A DNA stretch of 64,000 nt from Polynucleobacter sp. AP-Elch-400A-B2 (GTDB lineage Bacteria; Pseudomonadota; Gammaproteobacteria; Burkholderiales; Burkholderiaceae). Below, piece after piece: positions 1 through 10,800 of the stretch. Under the pieces are notes generated by a model that ran no database searches, was not told the DNA's origin, and saw nothing but the letters and a program-made list of their open reading frames with translations. Location of the stretch: positions 540,370 to 604,369 of the forward strand of contig NZ_CP061317.1 of the NCBI RefSeq assembly GCF_018688355.1. The letters run 5' to 3'. Every line of letters starts with the position of its first letter. The stretch's first letter is position 1. The translations under genes and the position numbers were made by a program.

Positions 1-2914
1 TGTGCTCAGCCTCGTAACCAAAGCTACCAGCCATACCGCAACAGGAAGACTCAATCAGCTTTGGCTCTGCATTCGGAATTAATCTCAGAAGTTCCATTGC
101 CGGCGTAACGGCAGCAAATGCTTTTTGATGGCAGTGACCATGAAACAGCACTGGGCGCGTTGCAGTTTTTAGTGACAACTTGAGTTTGCCCGCCTTGGCC
201 TCATTAGCTAGAAATTCTTCTAAGAGTTGTGCATGCTTGCTTACAGTAACTGCCCGCTCACCAAAGCCCATCACTAATGCTTCATCCTTTAATGTGAAAA
301 GACAGGAAGGCTCTAGACCAATTATGGGAATATCTTTTTCTGCAAAAGGAGTTAGATGATTGACTAATTCATCCAGGCTTGCTTTAGCTTTATCGACCAT
401 GCCAGCCGCCAGGTAAGTGCGACCGCAGCAAAATTCTTTAGAGCAAGTATTGACATTCTTAGTCTCAGTTTTAGTCTTTTGAGGAATGTGAACACGATAG
501 CCAGCCGCTTCTAAAACTTGCAGAGCTGCACGTAAGTTTTCATCCTCAAAGTAGGCATTAAAGGTATCGGCCAATAACACCACTCCCTTATTACCATTCG
601 CATCGACTTTACTGAGTTCTGCGGGCGTAAATTGATAGTGTGCAATAGCACTCTGATTATTCCAAAAGGTTTTTGCTTTCCAAATCGGCAGACTTCTTTG
701 TGCAGAAATGCCCATGAGCCATTCTTGCAATTTAGCAATCGGCGTAATGTGATTGCGAATATTGAGTAATGTGGGAAGTCCTGGAATACTACTGATGATG
801 GGAGCATATTTCGGTAGGTAGGCAACCGCGAGATCGCGCATCGTATGACCAGTCCGCTTTTTGTAGGCAGATAAAAACTCGATCTTCATCTTTGCCATAT
901 CAACGCCAGTAGGGCACTCACGGCGACAAGCTTTGCAGCTAACGCAAAGTTCCATCACTTCTTTAACGGCATCGCTACCGAGGGGTGAACTCTCGCTTTT
1001 AATATCCAGTTGATTGGACAGTGCGAGACGAAAGGTATTGGCACGACCACGGGTGAGGTGTTTTTCATCACGAGTAACGCGATAGCTTGGGCACATCACT
1101 TCCGCATCGAACTTGCGGCAATGACCATTGTTGTTGCACATCTCTACTGCTTTGGCTAGACCCATCGCTGGATCGCCGCCAGTGCCTGGTGCGCTGGTCT
1201 CTTCAGTAACGGGATTGTTCTGTACATTCCAGGCAGACCAATCTAAGGCTGGCTGCAGCGGAATGACTTTATAGCTCGGCGGAAAGCGGAAGTTGCTCGC
1301 ATCATCCATTTTTGGCGGGTTCACGATCTTGCCGGGATTAAATAATCCCCTTGGATCAAAGGCATGCTTGATTTCAGCAAGGGCTTGCGTAATCTTTGGG
1401 CCAAACTGCCAGGAGATCCATTCACCGCGGCAGAGTCCATCGCCGTGCTCACCGCTATAGGCACCTTTGTACTTACGAACCAGAGCAGATGCCTCTTCAG
1501 CAACTGCTCGCATCTTTTGCGCACCATCACGACGCATATCTAGAATAGGGCGGACGTGGAGGGTGCCGACGGAAGCATGCGCATACCAAGTACCACGTGA
1601 ACCGTATTTAGAAAACACATCCGTGAGTGCTTGAGTGTATTCGGCAAGATTCTCTAGTGGGACTGCACAATCCTCAATGAAGCTGACTGGTTTGCCATCG
1701 CCCTTGAGGCTCATCATGATATTCAGGCCAGCCTTACGCACTTCCCATAGGTTCTTTTGTAAGCTGGCGTCAGGCATCGAAACTACCGAGCCTGGTAGAC
1801 CCAGGTCACCCATCAGATCTTGTAAAGACTTTAATTTTTCAAGTAAGGGCGCATGCGCTTCCCCTGAGAACTCTACTAATAAGATGGCTTCAGGTGTTTG
1901 AGCGCTAGCATCAATCAGCGCAGTCTCAATGGTTTTCTTAAAGCTCGGATTGTGGCGCGCTAAGTCAATCATGGTGCGATCGACTAACTCGACAGCAGTA
2001 GGCCCAAGTTTGACGATGTGTTGTGCACTATCCATTGCCTTGAAGAAGCTTGCAAAGTTCACCACTCCAAGCACTTTGTGTTGCGGTAATGGCGCTAACT
2101 TGAGTTCAAGTGATTTGAAATACGCTAATGTGCCCTCGCTACCCACCAAAAGGTGCGCCAAATTGACACTGCCGTCTTGAGTGTAGGGAAGTTCGCTTTG
2201 TGGATGGAATACATCTAGGTTGTAGCCCGCTACACGACGTAATACTTTAGGAAAGTGGGCTTCGATTTCTGGTTGGAGCTTGTCAGCGAGACCCTTAACA
2301 AAGTCACCCAATTGTTTTGCAGCGCCAGAACTGTGGGCGTAATTTCCAAAGCTAGCTACTTGGCCGTTTGATAACCAAGCATCAATACCTAAAACGTTGT
2401 GGACCATGTTGCCATAAGCGATTGATCGACTGCCGCAAGAGTTATTACCCGCCATGCCACCAATGGTTGCTTGCCCTCCGGTAGAAACATCTACCGGGTA
2501 CCAAAGGCCGTGTGGCTTGAGTGCAGCGTTGAGGTGATCGAGCACCATACCCGGCTCAACAATTACTGTGGCCTTGGCGGGATCTGCATGCAGGAGTTTA
2601 CGAAAGTATTTAGTGTTATCGATGACAAGTGATGTGCCAGTAGTCTGTCCGCACTGACTGGTACCTCCACCACGCGGTAGAACTGGAATATCTAGGTCAG
2701 CTGCAATCTGAATTGCCGTCGCAATATCTTCGGCTGTTTTAGGAATAAAAACAGCAACAGGCATGGCTTGATAGATCGATGCATCGGTTGCATAACGTCC
2801 GCGACTGGCTATATCCGTCATAACCTCGCCAGAAGTTTCTTGTTTCAGGCGCTTAGCAAGCTCCGCCTTGTTGGCAACGAATTCTGGCAATGGCAAATCG
2901 ACTGGCTTGTTCAT
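1..2914 (-). CDS. FAD-linked 2-hydroxyacid dehydrogenase with Fe-S (YdiJ/GlcD-GlcF fusion type), 3' end outside window
   Basis: About 971 codons are visible and the reading frame runs off the left edge. The N-terminal half is a GlcD-like FAD-binding domain (RGGGTSQCGQTTG at about residues 81-93). The C-terminal part is a GlcF-like ferredoxin domain: C-NNNGH-C near residue 591, CVSCKACRRECP near 657, a CCGRT motif near 828 and CCGMAGSFGYE at the very edge. This domain order is that of the roughly 1000-residue YdiJ family, which oxidises D-2-hydroxyacids (D-2-hydroxyglutarate in E. coli, as I recall) and passes electrons to the respiratory chain. The ATG at 2914 overlaps the stop of the upstream GntR gene (ATGA), so the two are co-transcribed. 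Neighbouring GlcG-like and glyoxylate-type aminotransferase genes suggest a glycolate- or 2-hydroxyacid-related substrate, which is inference. Confidence 0.85.
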   Translation of the reverse strand, partial: MNKPVDLPLPEFVANKAELAKRLKQETSGEVMTDIASRGRYATDASIYQAMPVAVFIPKTAEDIATAIQIAADLDIPVLPRGGGTSQCGQTTGTSLVIDNTKYFRKLLHADPAKATVIVEPGMVLDHLNAALKPHGLWYPVDVSTGGQATIGGMAGNNSCGSRSIAYGNMVHNVLGIDAWLSNGQVASFGNYAHSSGAAKQLGDFVKGLADKLQPEIEAHFPKVLRRVAGYNLDVFHPQSELPYTQDGSVNLAHLLVGSEGTLAYFKSLELKLAPLPQHKVLGVVNFASFFKAMDSAQHIVKLGPTAVELVDRTMIDLARHNPSFKKTIETALIDASAQTPEAILLVEFSGEAHAPLLEKLKSLQDLMGDLGLPGSVVSMPDASLQKNLWEVRKAGLNIMMSLKGDGKPVSFIEDCAVPLENLAEYTQALTDVFSKYGSRGTWYAHASVGTLHVRPILDMRRDGAQKMRAVAEEASALVRKYKGAYSGEHGDGLCRGEWISWQFGPKITQALAEIKHAFDPRGLFNPGKIVNPPKMDDASNFRFPPSYKVIPLQPALDWSAWNVQNNPVTEETSAPGTGGDPAMGLAKAVEMCNNNGHCRKFDAEVMCPSYRVTRDEKHLTRGRANTFRLALSNQLDIKSESSPLGSDAVKEVMELCVSCKACRRECPTGVDMAKMKIEFLSAYKKRTGHTMRDLAVAYLPKYAPIISSIPGLPTLLNIRNHITPIAKLQEWLMGISAQRSLPIWKAKTFWNNQSAIAHYQFTPAELSKVDANGNKGVVLLADTFNAYFEDENLRAALQVLEAAGYRVHIPQKTKTETKNVNTCSKEFCCGRTYLAAGMVDKAKASLDELVNHLTPFAEKDIPIIGLEPSCLFTLKDEALVMGFGERAVTVSKHAQLLEEFLANEAKAGKLKLSLKTATRPVLFHGHCHQKAFAAVTPAMELLRLIPNAEPKLIESSCCGMAGSFGYEAEH

Positions 2915-3594
2915 GCCGCAACCTTCTCTTGAGATTCTGAGTCAAGCAATTGAATAACGACATCACGCTTATTCATCACATGCTGCATCATGACTTTACG
3001 CATCCGTACGCTGTCGCGTGCCTTTAATGCGTCCAACATTTCTTGATGTTCCTCGACAGCTTTTTCCCACTTAACACCATCCTGATTCGAGCGAAAGCGA
3101 AGTGCTTCAATGCGAGCATTGACTTGGCTAAATAGTTGGCTGAGTACGGGATTGTTCGCTGCGTGATTAATAGCTTGGTGAATCTGAAGATTGAGCCGGT
3201 AGTAGCTAGATAAATCCCTGCGGGCATACGAGGCCATCATTTCGTATTGGAGTGCTTCAAGTTCAATTAGTGTTTGATCGCTAATATTTTGTGCTGCGAG
3301 CTCTCCAGAGAAGCCCTCTAAATTGGCAATCACATCAAAGGTATGAATGATGTCGTCTTTGCTCAGTTGAATGGCAATAGCGCCACGGTTGGCGATCAAT
3401 TCAACCAGGCCATCGGCAGCTAGACGTCGAATCGCCTCGCGGATAGGAGTACGTGAGACATTGAGCTGCTCTGCTAACTCGCGTTCATTGAGTTTGCTTC
3501 CTGGAGCAATGGAGCCCTCTACCAATAAAGCTCTGAGCTTAAGGAAGATGGCTTCATGCAAGTTTTGTGTATTTGCTGGTGTTGGGAGCATCAT
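2911..3594 (-). CDS. GntR-family transcriptional regulator, FCD (FadR/GlcC-like) subfamily
   Basis: The product has an N-terminal winged helix (segment LNVSRTPIREAIRRL is the recognition region) followed by an FCD ligand domain with Asp/His residues typical of metal-dependent effector binding (LQIHQAINHAA, EEHQEML). The frame is open upstream to 3636, but the ATG at 3594 is preferred because AAGG lies about 8 nt before it and the upstream ATG has no Shine-Dalgarno sequence. The gene overlaps the FAD dehydrogenase start by 4 nt and is divergent from the aminotransferase. It is therefore probably the local regulator of both, responding to a small hydroxy- or keto-acid. GlcC/LldR-like control is the closest known analogue; the effector cannot be read from sequence. 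Confidence 0.88.
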   Translation of the reverse strand: MMLPTPANTQNLHEAIFLKLRALLVEGSIAPGSKLNERELAEQLNVSRTPIREAIRRLAADGLVELIANRGAIAIQLSKDDIIHTFDVIANLEGFSGELAAQNISDQTLIELEALQYEMMASYARRDLSSYYRLNLQIHQAINHAANNPVLSQLFSQVNARIEALRFRSNQDGVKWEKAVEEHQEMLDALKARDSVRMRKVMMQHVMNKRDVVIQLLDSESQEKVAA

Positions 3595-3611
3595 TTGAAA
3601 TGCCTTAAATT

Positions 3612-3701
3612 TGTATACATAATCACTATAACGCATCTATAAGTATAAATAACGCTGTAAATAGCTTATTTTTTGATTATTCAGAAAATATTTTGCATAC
3701 A
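3612..3701. promoter_or_regulatory. Divergent control region with two GntR-type operator candidates
   Basis: TGTATACA at 3612-3619 and TGCATACA at 3694-3701 (inside TTTTGCATACAAAA) fit the TNGTNNNACNA style of FadR-subfamily operators. They flank the space between the GntR start and the aminotransferase. The first lies in the 5' untranslated region of the regulator, suggesting autorepression. Binding by the adjacent regulator is inferred. Confidence 0.45.
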
Positions 3702-3773
3702 AAATTGTAAATTAGCAAAAAGTGCCTTACACTTGCCCGCAAGATTAACTACAAAAACCAAGCGAGACTCAGC

Positions 3774-4958
3774 ATGCTAAAACTAGATAACCACCTCTCG
3801 GGGCGTCATTTCTTACATATCCCCGGTCCAAGCCCAGTGCCTTCCCGCATTTTGAGGGCAATTAGCTATCAAACCATCGACCACCGTGGCCCAGAATTTG
3901 GTGTGTTTGGTCTCAAGGTTTTGGATGGCATTAAAAAGATTTTTAAGACAGAGCAACCCGTCATTATTTACTCAGCTTCTGGAACTGGTTCTTGGGAAGG
4001 GGCTTTAGTTAACGTTCTTAATCCTGGCGATAAGGTGGTGTTTTATGAAACTGGCCACTTTGCAAACTTGTGGCGTGCTTTGGCTAAAAAGATTGGCATT
4101 GAAGTTGAGGTAGTGGGCAAAGCAGGTGCCGATACTTGGCGTTGGGGTGTTGATGCATCCGTGATTGAGGAGCGCTTACGCAAAGATACTCAGCACGAAA
4201 TTAAAGCAGTTTGCGTAGTGCATAACGAAACTTCCACTGGGATTACATCCAATATTGCTGCTGTTCGTAAGGCGATTGATGATGTAAAGCATCCAGCACT
4301 TTTACTGGTTGATAGCGTATCCGGCATAGGTTCTGCCGACTATGAACATGACAAATGGGGTGCTGACGTAACTGTTTCAGGCTCGCAAAAAGGGTTGATG
4401 TTGCCTCCGGGTATCGGCTTTAATGCCTTGTCACCAAGGGCGATCGAAGCAAGCAAGCACAGCAAAATTCCAAAAGCCTATTTAGCTTGGGATGAAATTT
4501 TAGAATCCAATAAAACGGGCTACTGGCCAACCACACCAAGTACCAATCTCATGTATGGTTTGCATGAAGCAATCGATATGATGCAGACCGAGGGCTTGGA
4601 TACGATTTTTGCTCGTCATCAACGTTTGGCAGAAGCTTGTCGTCGTGCGGTTGCCGCATGGGGTCTGGAGAACCAGTGTTTAGATCCCAATGCCTATTCA
4701 CCAGTATTGACAGCAATCGTAGTTCCAGAAGGAATGGATGCGGATGTTCTGCGTAAACATGCCTTAGAAAAGTTCAATCTTTCGCTCGGAACTGGCCTTG
4801 GCAAGCTCAAAGGTAAGATTTTCCGTATCGGCCACCTTGGCGACTGCAATGAACTAAGCCTCATGGCTGCCTTAAGCGGTGTGGAGATGAGTTTTAGCGC
4901 TATTGGCTATAAACCCAAGGCCAGCGGTGTAGTTGCAGCCCAAGAGTATCTAAAGTAA
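3774..4958 (+). CDS. Class V PLP aminotransferase, serine/alanine-glyoxylate type
   Basis: This 394-residue product matches the alanine-glyoxylate/serine-glyoxylate aminotransferase family in length and motif order. HIPGPSPVPSRIL is at the N-terminus, followed by SGTGSWEGAL near residue 69. The PLP-facing Asp is in LLVDSVSGIGS (D180), and the Schiff-base lysine is in SGSQKGLMLPPG (K206). It would interconvert glyoxylate and glycine using serine or alanine as amino donor. It is divergent from the GntR regulator and is followed 70 nt later by the GlcG-like gene. This supports a module in which a hydroxyacid oxidase makes glyoxylate and this enzyme removes it. Which amino donor is used cannot be decided from sequence. 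Confidence 0.88.
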   Translation: MLKLDNHLSGRHFLHIPGPSPVPSRILRAISYQTIDHRGPEFGVFGLKVLDGIKKIFKTEQPVIIYSASGTGSWEGALVNVLNPGDKVVFYETGHFANLWRALAKKIGIEVEVVGKAGADTWRWGVDASVIEERLRKDTQHEIKAVCVVHNETSTGITSNIAAVRKAIDDVKHPALLLVDSVSGIGSADYEHDKWGADVTVSGSQKGLMLPPGIGFNALSPRAIEASKHSKIPKAYLAWDEILESNKTGYWPTTPSTNLMYGLHEAIDMMQTEGLDTIFARHQRLAEACRRAVAAWGLENQCLDPNAYSPVLTAIVVPEGMDADVLRKHALEKFNLSLGTGLGKLKGKIFRIGHLGDCNELSLMAALSGVEMSFSAIGYKPKASGVVAAQEYLK

Positions 4959-5028
4959 GGCTTGGTAGACGGACTCAACCTATAATTCACCATATATACC
5001 AATAGCATTAGAGACAGAGAGATTAATC

Positions 5029-5436
5029 ATGTTAGCAACTAAACCGTATTTAACCCAGGCTGATGTTCAAAAGATTTTGGATGCAGCTGACAAGCATGCT
5101 GCAGCAAATAACTGGGCTGTGACGATTGCCGTCTGTGACGACGGTGGTCACTTGTTAGGTTTGATCCGTCGCGATACATGCGCTCCTGTCTCCGCTTACA
5201 TCGCTCAAGAAAAAGCGCGTACTGCTGCAATGGGTAAGCGCGAGAGTCGTGTATATGAAGAGATTATTAATAATGGCCGCACTTCCTTTTTATCTGTCCC
5301 GCATATTTCGGGCATGTTGGAAGGTGGCGTCAATATCGAGGTAAACGGGTTTACCATCGGCGCAGTCGGCGTTTCCGGCGTTAAATCGACTGAGGATGCC
5401 GAAACCGCAAAGGCCGGCATTGCAGCCATTCTGTAA
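5029..5436 (+). CDS. GlcG/HbpS-family (DUF336) protein
   Basis: This 135-residue single-domain protein has the alternating pattern of the GlcG/HbpS fold, including GGHLLGLIRRD, AYIAQEKARTAA and a glycine-rich end VNGFTIGAVGVSGV. Family members accompany glycolate oxidase operons (glcG) or bind haem; no catalytic role is established. A purine-rich AGAGAGA lies before the ATG. The gene sits 70 nt after the aminotransferase on the same strand and just before a helicase that starts with TTG, so it probably ends the glycolate-type unit. Function beyond family membership is unknown. Confidence 0.82.
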   Translation: MLATKPYLTQADVQKILDAADKHAAANNWAVTIAVCDDGGHLLGLIRRDTCAPVSAYIAQEKARTAAMGKRESRVYEEIINNGRTSFLSVPHISGMLEGGVNIEVNGFTIGAVGVSGVKSTEDAETAKAGIAAIL

Positions 5437-5442
5437 GTTACC

Positions 5443-6847
<1,405 letters not shown>

Positions 6848-6861
<14 letters not shown>

Positions 6862-7801
6862 TTTTTCTGTTCCAGGCTTGGGTGGCTGCTAATAGCCACT
6901 CAGCAATCGAAGTTTCTTTTCTATCTGGTAGATCCTTCAACCCTAAATGCTTTGCGGCCTTACGTAACTCTTGTAAAGTCTGCTGCGTATTCTCAGTATG
7001 AATGGCGCTTGCCAGAGTTTGCTTACTGAGTTTCTCGCCATATTCATCAAGCACTAAGGGTAGATGTAGGTAACTTGGAGTTACATATCCCAAGGCCCTT
7101 TGCAGATATATTTGTCGTGCTGTATTGTTCAGTAAATCTGCCCCACGCACAATGTGTGTAATTTCTTGCTCAGCATCATCCACTACGACGGCTAGTTGAT
7201 AGGTAAATATGCTATCCCGGCGACGCAGGACAAAATCCCCAACTTCTTGAATGAGGTCTTGAGTTTGCTTACCCAGGGCTAAGTCATCAAAATCAATAGT
7301 GAGCCCTGGTGGTAGAGCAAGTCGCCAAGCCACTTCGGTCGATGCTATCTCTCCTTCATCGTATGTACCAATTTGATGGGGGCGACAGGTTCCGGGGTAA
7401 ACCATCTCTTGATTGCGGGGAGTCATAACGCCACGAGCTTCTAGGGCGTTTGCAATACTTAGTCGGGAGCAAGTGCAGTGATAGACGATTTGGAGCTCAT
7501 TTAAGCGCTCCAGAGCCTTTTTATAGCGCTCTTGGTGCTGAGATTGCCAAGTTGGCTCCTCGTCCCAAGTAAGGCCGCAAGCAAGCAATTGGCGCAGGAT
7601 TTCTTGATCCGCCCCAGAAACGCAGCGGGGAGTATCTAAATCCTCAATTCTGAGTAGCCATTTACCTTGATTTTTACGGGCATCTAACCAGCTTCCTAGG
7701 GCGGCAACGAGCGATCCGGCGTGAAGCGGGCCGGTGGGCGAGGGTGCAAATCGCCCGCGATAGCCGTCGGCTGGGGGTGAGGGGTTTTTGAAGTTCGGCA
7801 C
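6848..7801 (-). CDS. gluQ: Glutamyl-Q tRNA(Asp) synthetase
   Basis: The product resembles the catalytic half of glutamyl-tRNA synthetase without an anticodon-binding domain, giving 317 residues instead of about 470. RFAPSPTGPLHAGS (HIGH-type motif) is at residues 17-30 and a KLSKQ motif lies around residue 253. A Zn-binding set CTC...Y..TC is present around residues 110-145. GluQ attaches glutamate to queuosine at position 34 of tRNA(Asp). The start is GTG at 7801, only 15 bp from the divergent dnaE ATG, so the two promoters must overlap the opposite coding regions. The 3' end overlaps the helicase gene by 14 bp. Confidence 0.93.
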
Positions 7802-7816
7802 AGCTAAAATGATCTC

Positions 7817-10800
7817 ATGGCTTCACCCCGTTTTGTTCATCTACGCGTCCATTCCGAGTTTTCGATTACGGATGGTGTCGTTCGCATTGACGCTGCGATT
7901 GCGGCTGCTGAAAAAGATGACATGGGAGCCTTGGCTCTCACTGACTTAAGTAATTTATTTGGCTTGGTCCGTTTTTATACTGCTGCACGCTCTGGCGGAA
8001 TCAAGCCAATTGCAGGCGCAGATGTTTGGGTGAGTAATCCTCAAGATCCAGATCAACCTCATCGTTTATTACTCTTGGTTCAAAATCACTCTGGCTATCT
8101 CAACCTATGCCAGCTCTTGAGTAAGGCCTCCCTCGAGAATCAATCCCGAGGTCGAGCTGAGGTTGATCTCAAATGGTTTAGTGAGCCAGCCTCAAAGGCT
8201 GAAGATAAAGCTGCAAAAAGAACCCTGTCCTATGGATTAATTGCGCTTTCAGGAGGACGTTGGGGTGATGTCGGTGCTGCACTCTTGGCTGGTCAAGAAG
8301 ATTTAGCTAAAGATGCCGCTCAGCGTTGGGCAAGCTTATTTCCAAATGCTTTTTACATTGAAGTACAGCGCGGTGGTCATCCTCAGGATGAACAGCAACT
8401 CCAGCTGGCTTGCCACCTTGCCAGTGAAATGGATTTACCGATTGTTGCCACACATCCTGTGCAATTTATGCAGCGTAGTGATTTCATAGCCCATGAGGCT
8501 CGAGTCTGCATTGCTGAAGGTGAGCTTTTAGGCAATCCTCGTCGCACCAAGAAATTTAATGAAGAGCAATATTTTTTATCTCAAGCGGAGATGGAAAAGC
8601 GCTTTGCAGATTTACCAGTCGCACTCGCAAACTCAGTGGAGATTGCCAAGCGCTGTAATCTCTCTTTGACTTTGGGTCAGCCGCGTTTGCCAGATTTCCC
8701 AACGCCACCGGGTATTACGCTCGACGATTATTTATTGCAGCAATCAGAGATTGGTTTGAAGCGCCATATGGAGCGCAATTTCCCGGATGCTGCTGAGCGT
8801 GCCAAGGAAGAGGCTCGCTATCACGAGCGCCTTGTCTTTGAAGTGAAGACGATTGCTCAAATGGGTTTCCCAGGTTATTTCCTGATTGTTGCGGACTTTA
8901 TTAACTGGGCGAAAAATAATGGCGTACCAGTAGGCCCAGGCCGAGGATCGGGTGCTGGCTCTTTGGTCGCTTATTCATTGGGTATTACCGATCTTGACCC
9001 ACTGCGTTACAACCTTCTCTTTGAGCGCTTCTTAAATCCTGAGCGGGTATCGATGCCCGACTTCGATATTGACTTTTGCCAGCATGGGCGCGATCGCGTT
9101 ATTCAGTACGTAAAAGATAAATACGGAAAAGATGCAGTTAGTCAAATTGCTACCTTCGGGACCATGGCTGCAAGAGCGGCGATTCGTGACGTGGGCCGCG
9201 TGCTTGAACAGGGCTATAACTTCGTTGACGGTATCGCAAAATTGATTCCAAACAAGCCAGGTCAGTACATGACTATTGAAATGGCCAAGAAGGAAGAGAA
9301 GCAATTAGGCGAGCGTGAAAAGAATGAAGATGAAGTGCGTCAGCTTTTAACTCTTGCACAGCAATTAGAAGGCATGACCCGTAACGTGGGTATGCATGCG
9401 GGTGGTGTATTAATTGCACCAGGTCGCCTAACTGATTTTTGCCCGCTGTATACGCAAGAGGCGAAAGACTCTAAGGACCAAGAGAGCGGTTCAGTCATTA
9501 GTCAGTTTGATAAAGATGACGTGGAGGCGATCGGCTTAGTGAAGTTCGACTTCCTGGGTTTAACCACCTTAACGATTTTGGCAGCCGCTGAGAAGTGGAT
9601 TAAGACGCTACATGCCGACCGTAAAGATTGGAGCATCGGTGAAATTCTGCTCGATGATGAAAAGGCTTTTGAAGTCTTAAAGAATGCTAATACAGTCGCC
9701 GTCTTCCAGTTAGAAAGTCGTGGCATGCAAGGCATGCTTCGGGAGGCTAAGCCTGACCGCTTCGAAGATATTATTGCACTCGTTGCGCTCTACCGTCCTG
9801 GCCCAATGGACTTGATCCCGGACTTTATTGAACGTAAGCACGGGCGGCAAAAAGTAGAGTATCCGGATCCGCGTATTGAGCCGGTTCTGCGAGAAACCTA
9901 CGGTATCATGGTCTACCAAGAGCAGGTGATGCAGATGGCGCAGATGATCGGCGGCTACTCACTGGGTGGCGCAGACATGTTGCGTCGCGCGATGGGTAAG
10001 AAGAAGCCTGAAGAGATGGCACAGCATCGCAAAATTTTTAGTGATGGTGCAAAAGTAGGCGGCATTACTGAAGGCAAAGCCAACGAGATTTATGACTTGA
10101 TGGAGCGTTTTGCAGGCTATGGATTTAATAAATCCCATGCTGCTGCTTACGCGCTCTTGGCATATCAAACTGCTTGGCTCAAAGCCTATTACCCAGCTGA
10201 ATTTATGGCAGCCAACTTATCGCTCGCAATGGATGACACCGATAAGGTGAAGATTCTGTATGACGATTGTTTAGCAAATAATATTCGCGTGTTCTCACCT
10301 GATATCAATACTGGCGTTTATGTATTCACGCCATTGCGTGCACCCGATGCGCCGCCGGATTCCCCTATTAGTCATATTCGTTATGGATTAGGCGCAGTAA
10401 GAGGAACTGGTGAAGCGGCAATCGAAGTAATTGTGAAAGCGCGCGAGTCCGGCGGCCCTTTTAAGGACCTATTTGATTTCTGTGCGCGCGTTGACCGTAG
10501 GCAGGTGAACCGTCGCGCCATTGAGGCATTGATGCGTGCTGGCGCCTTTGATAGTTTGTATAAGGACTCCATTCCTGCTGGTGGTAATCCTTACGATATT
10601 CGATCTACTCTATTGGCTTCTCTTGCGCGCGCAATTGAGGCTGCCGAACAAGCTGAAGCTTCAATTAATCAAGTGAGTTTGTTTGAGGTGGCGGGAGAAG
10701 ATGATCGTCATTTGCCAGAGCTAGTCCGCGAATTACCTTGGTCTGAAAAGAAACGTCTCCAAGATGAGAAAAGCGCCCTAGGACTTTGTTTGACCGGTCA

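Noticed and set aside
3595..3636. 14-residue N-terminal extension of the GntR regulator
   Set aside because: No ribosome site precedes it and it would place the TGTATACA operator in coding sequence; ATG 3594 has AAGG upstream.
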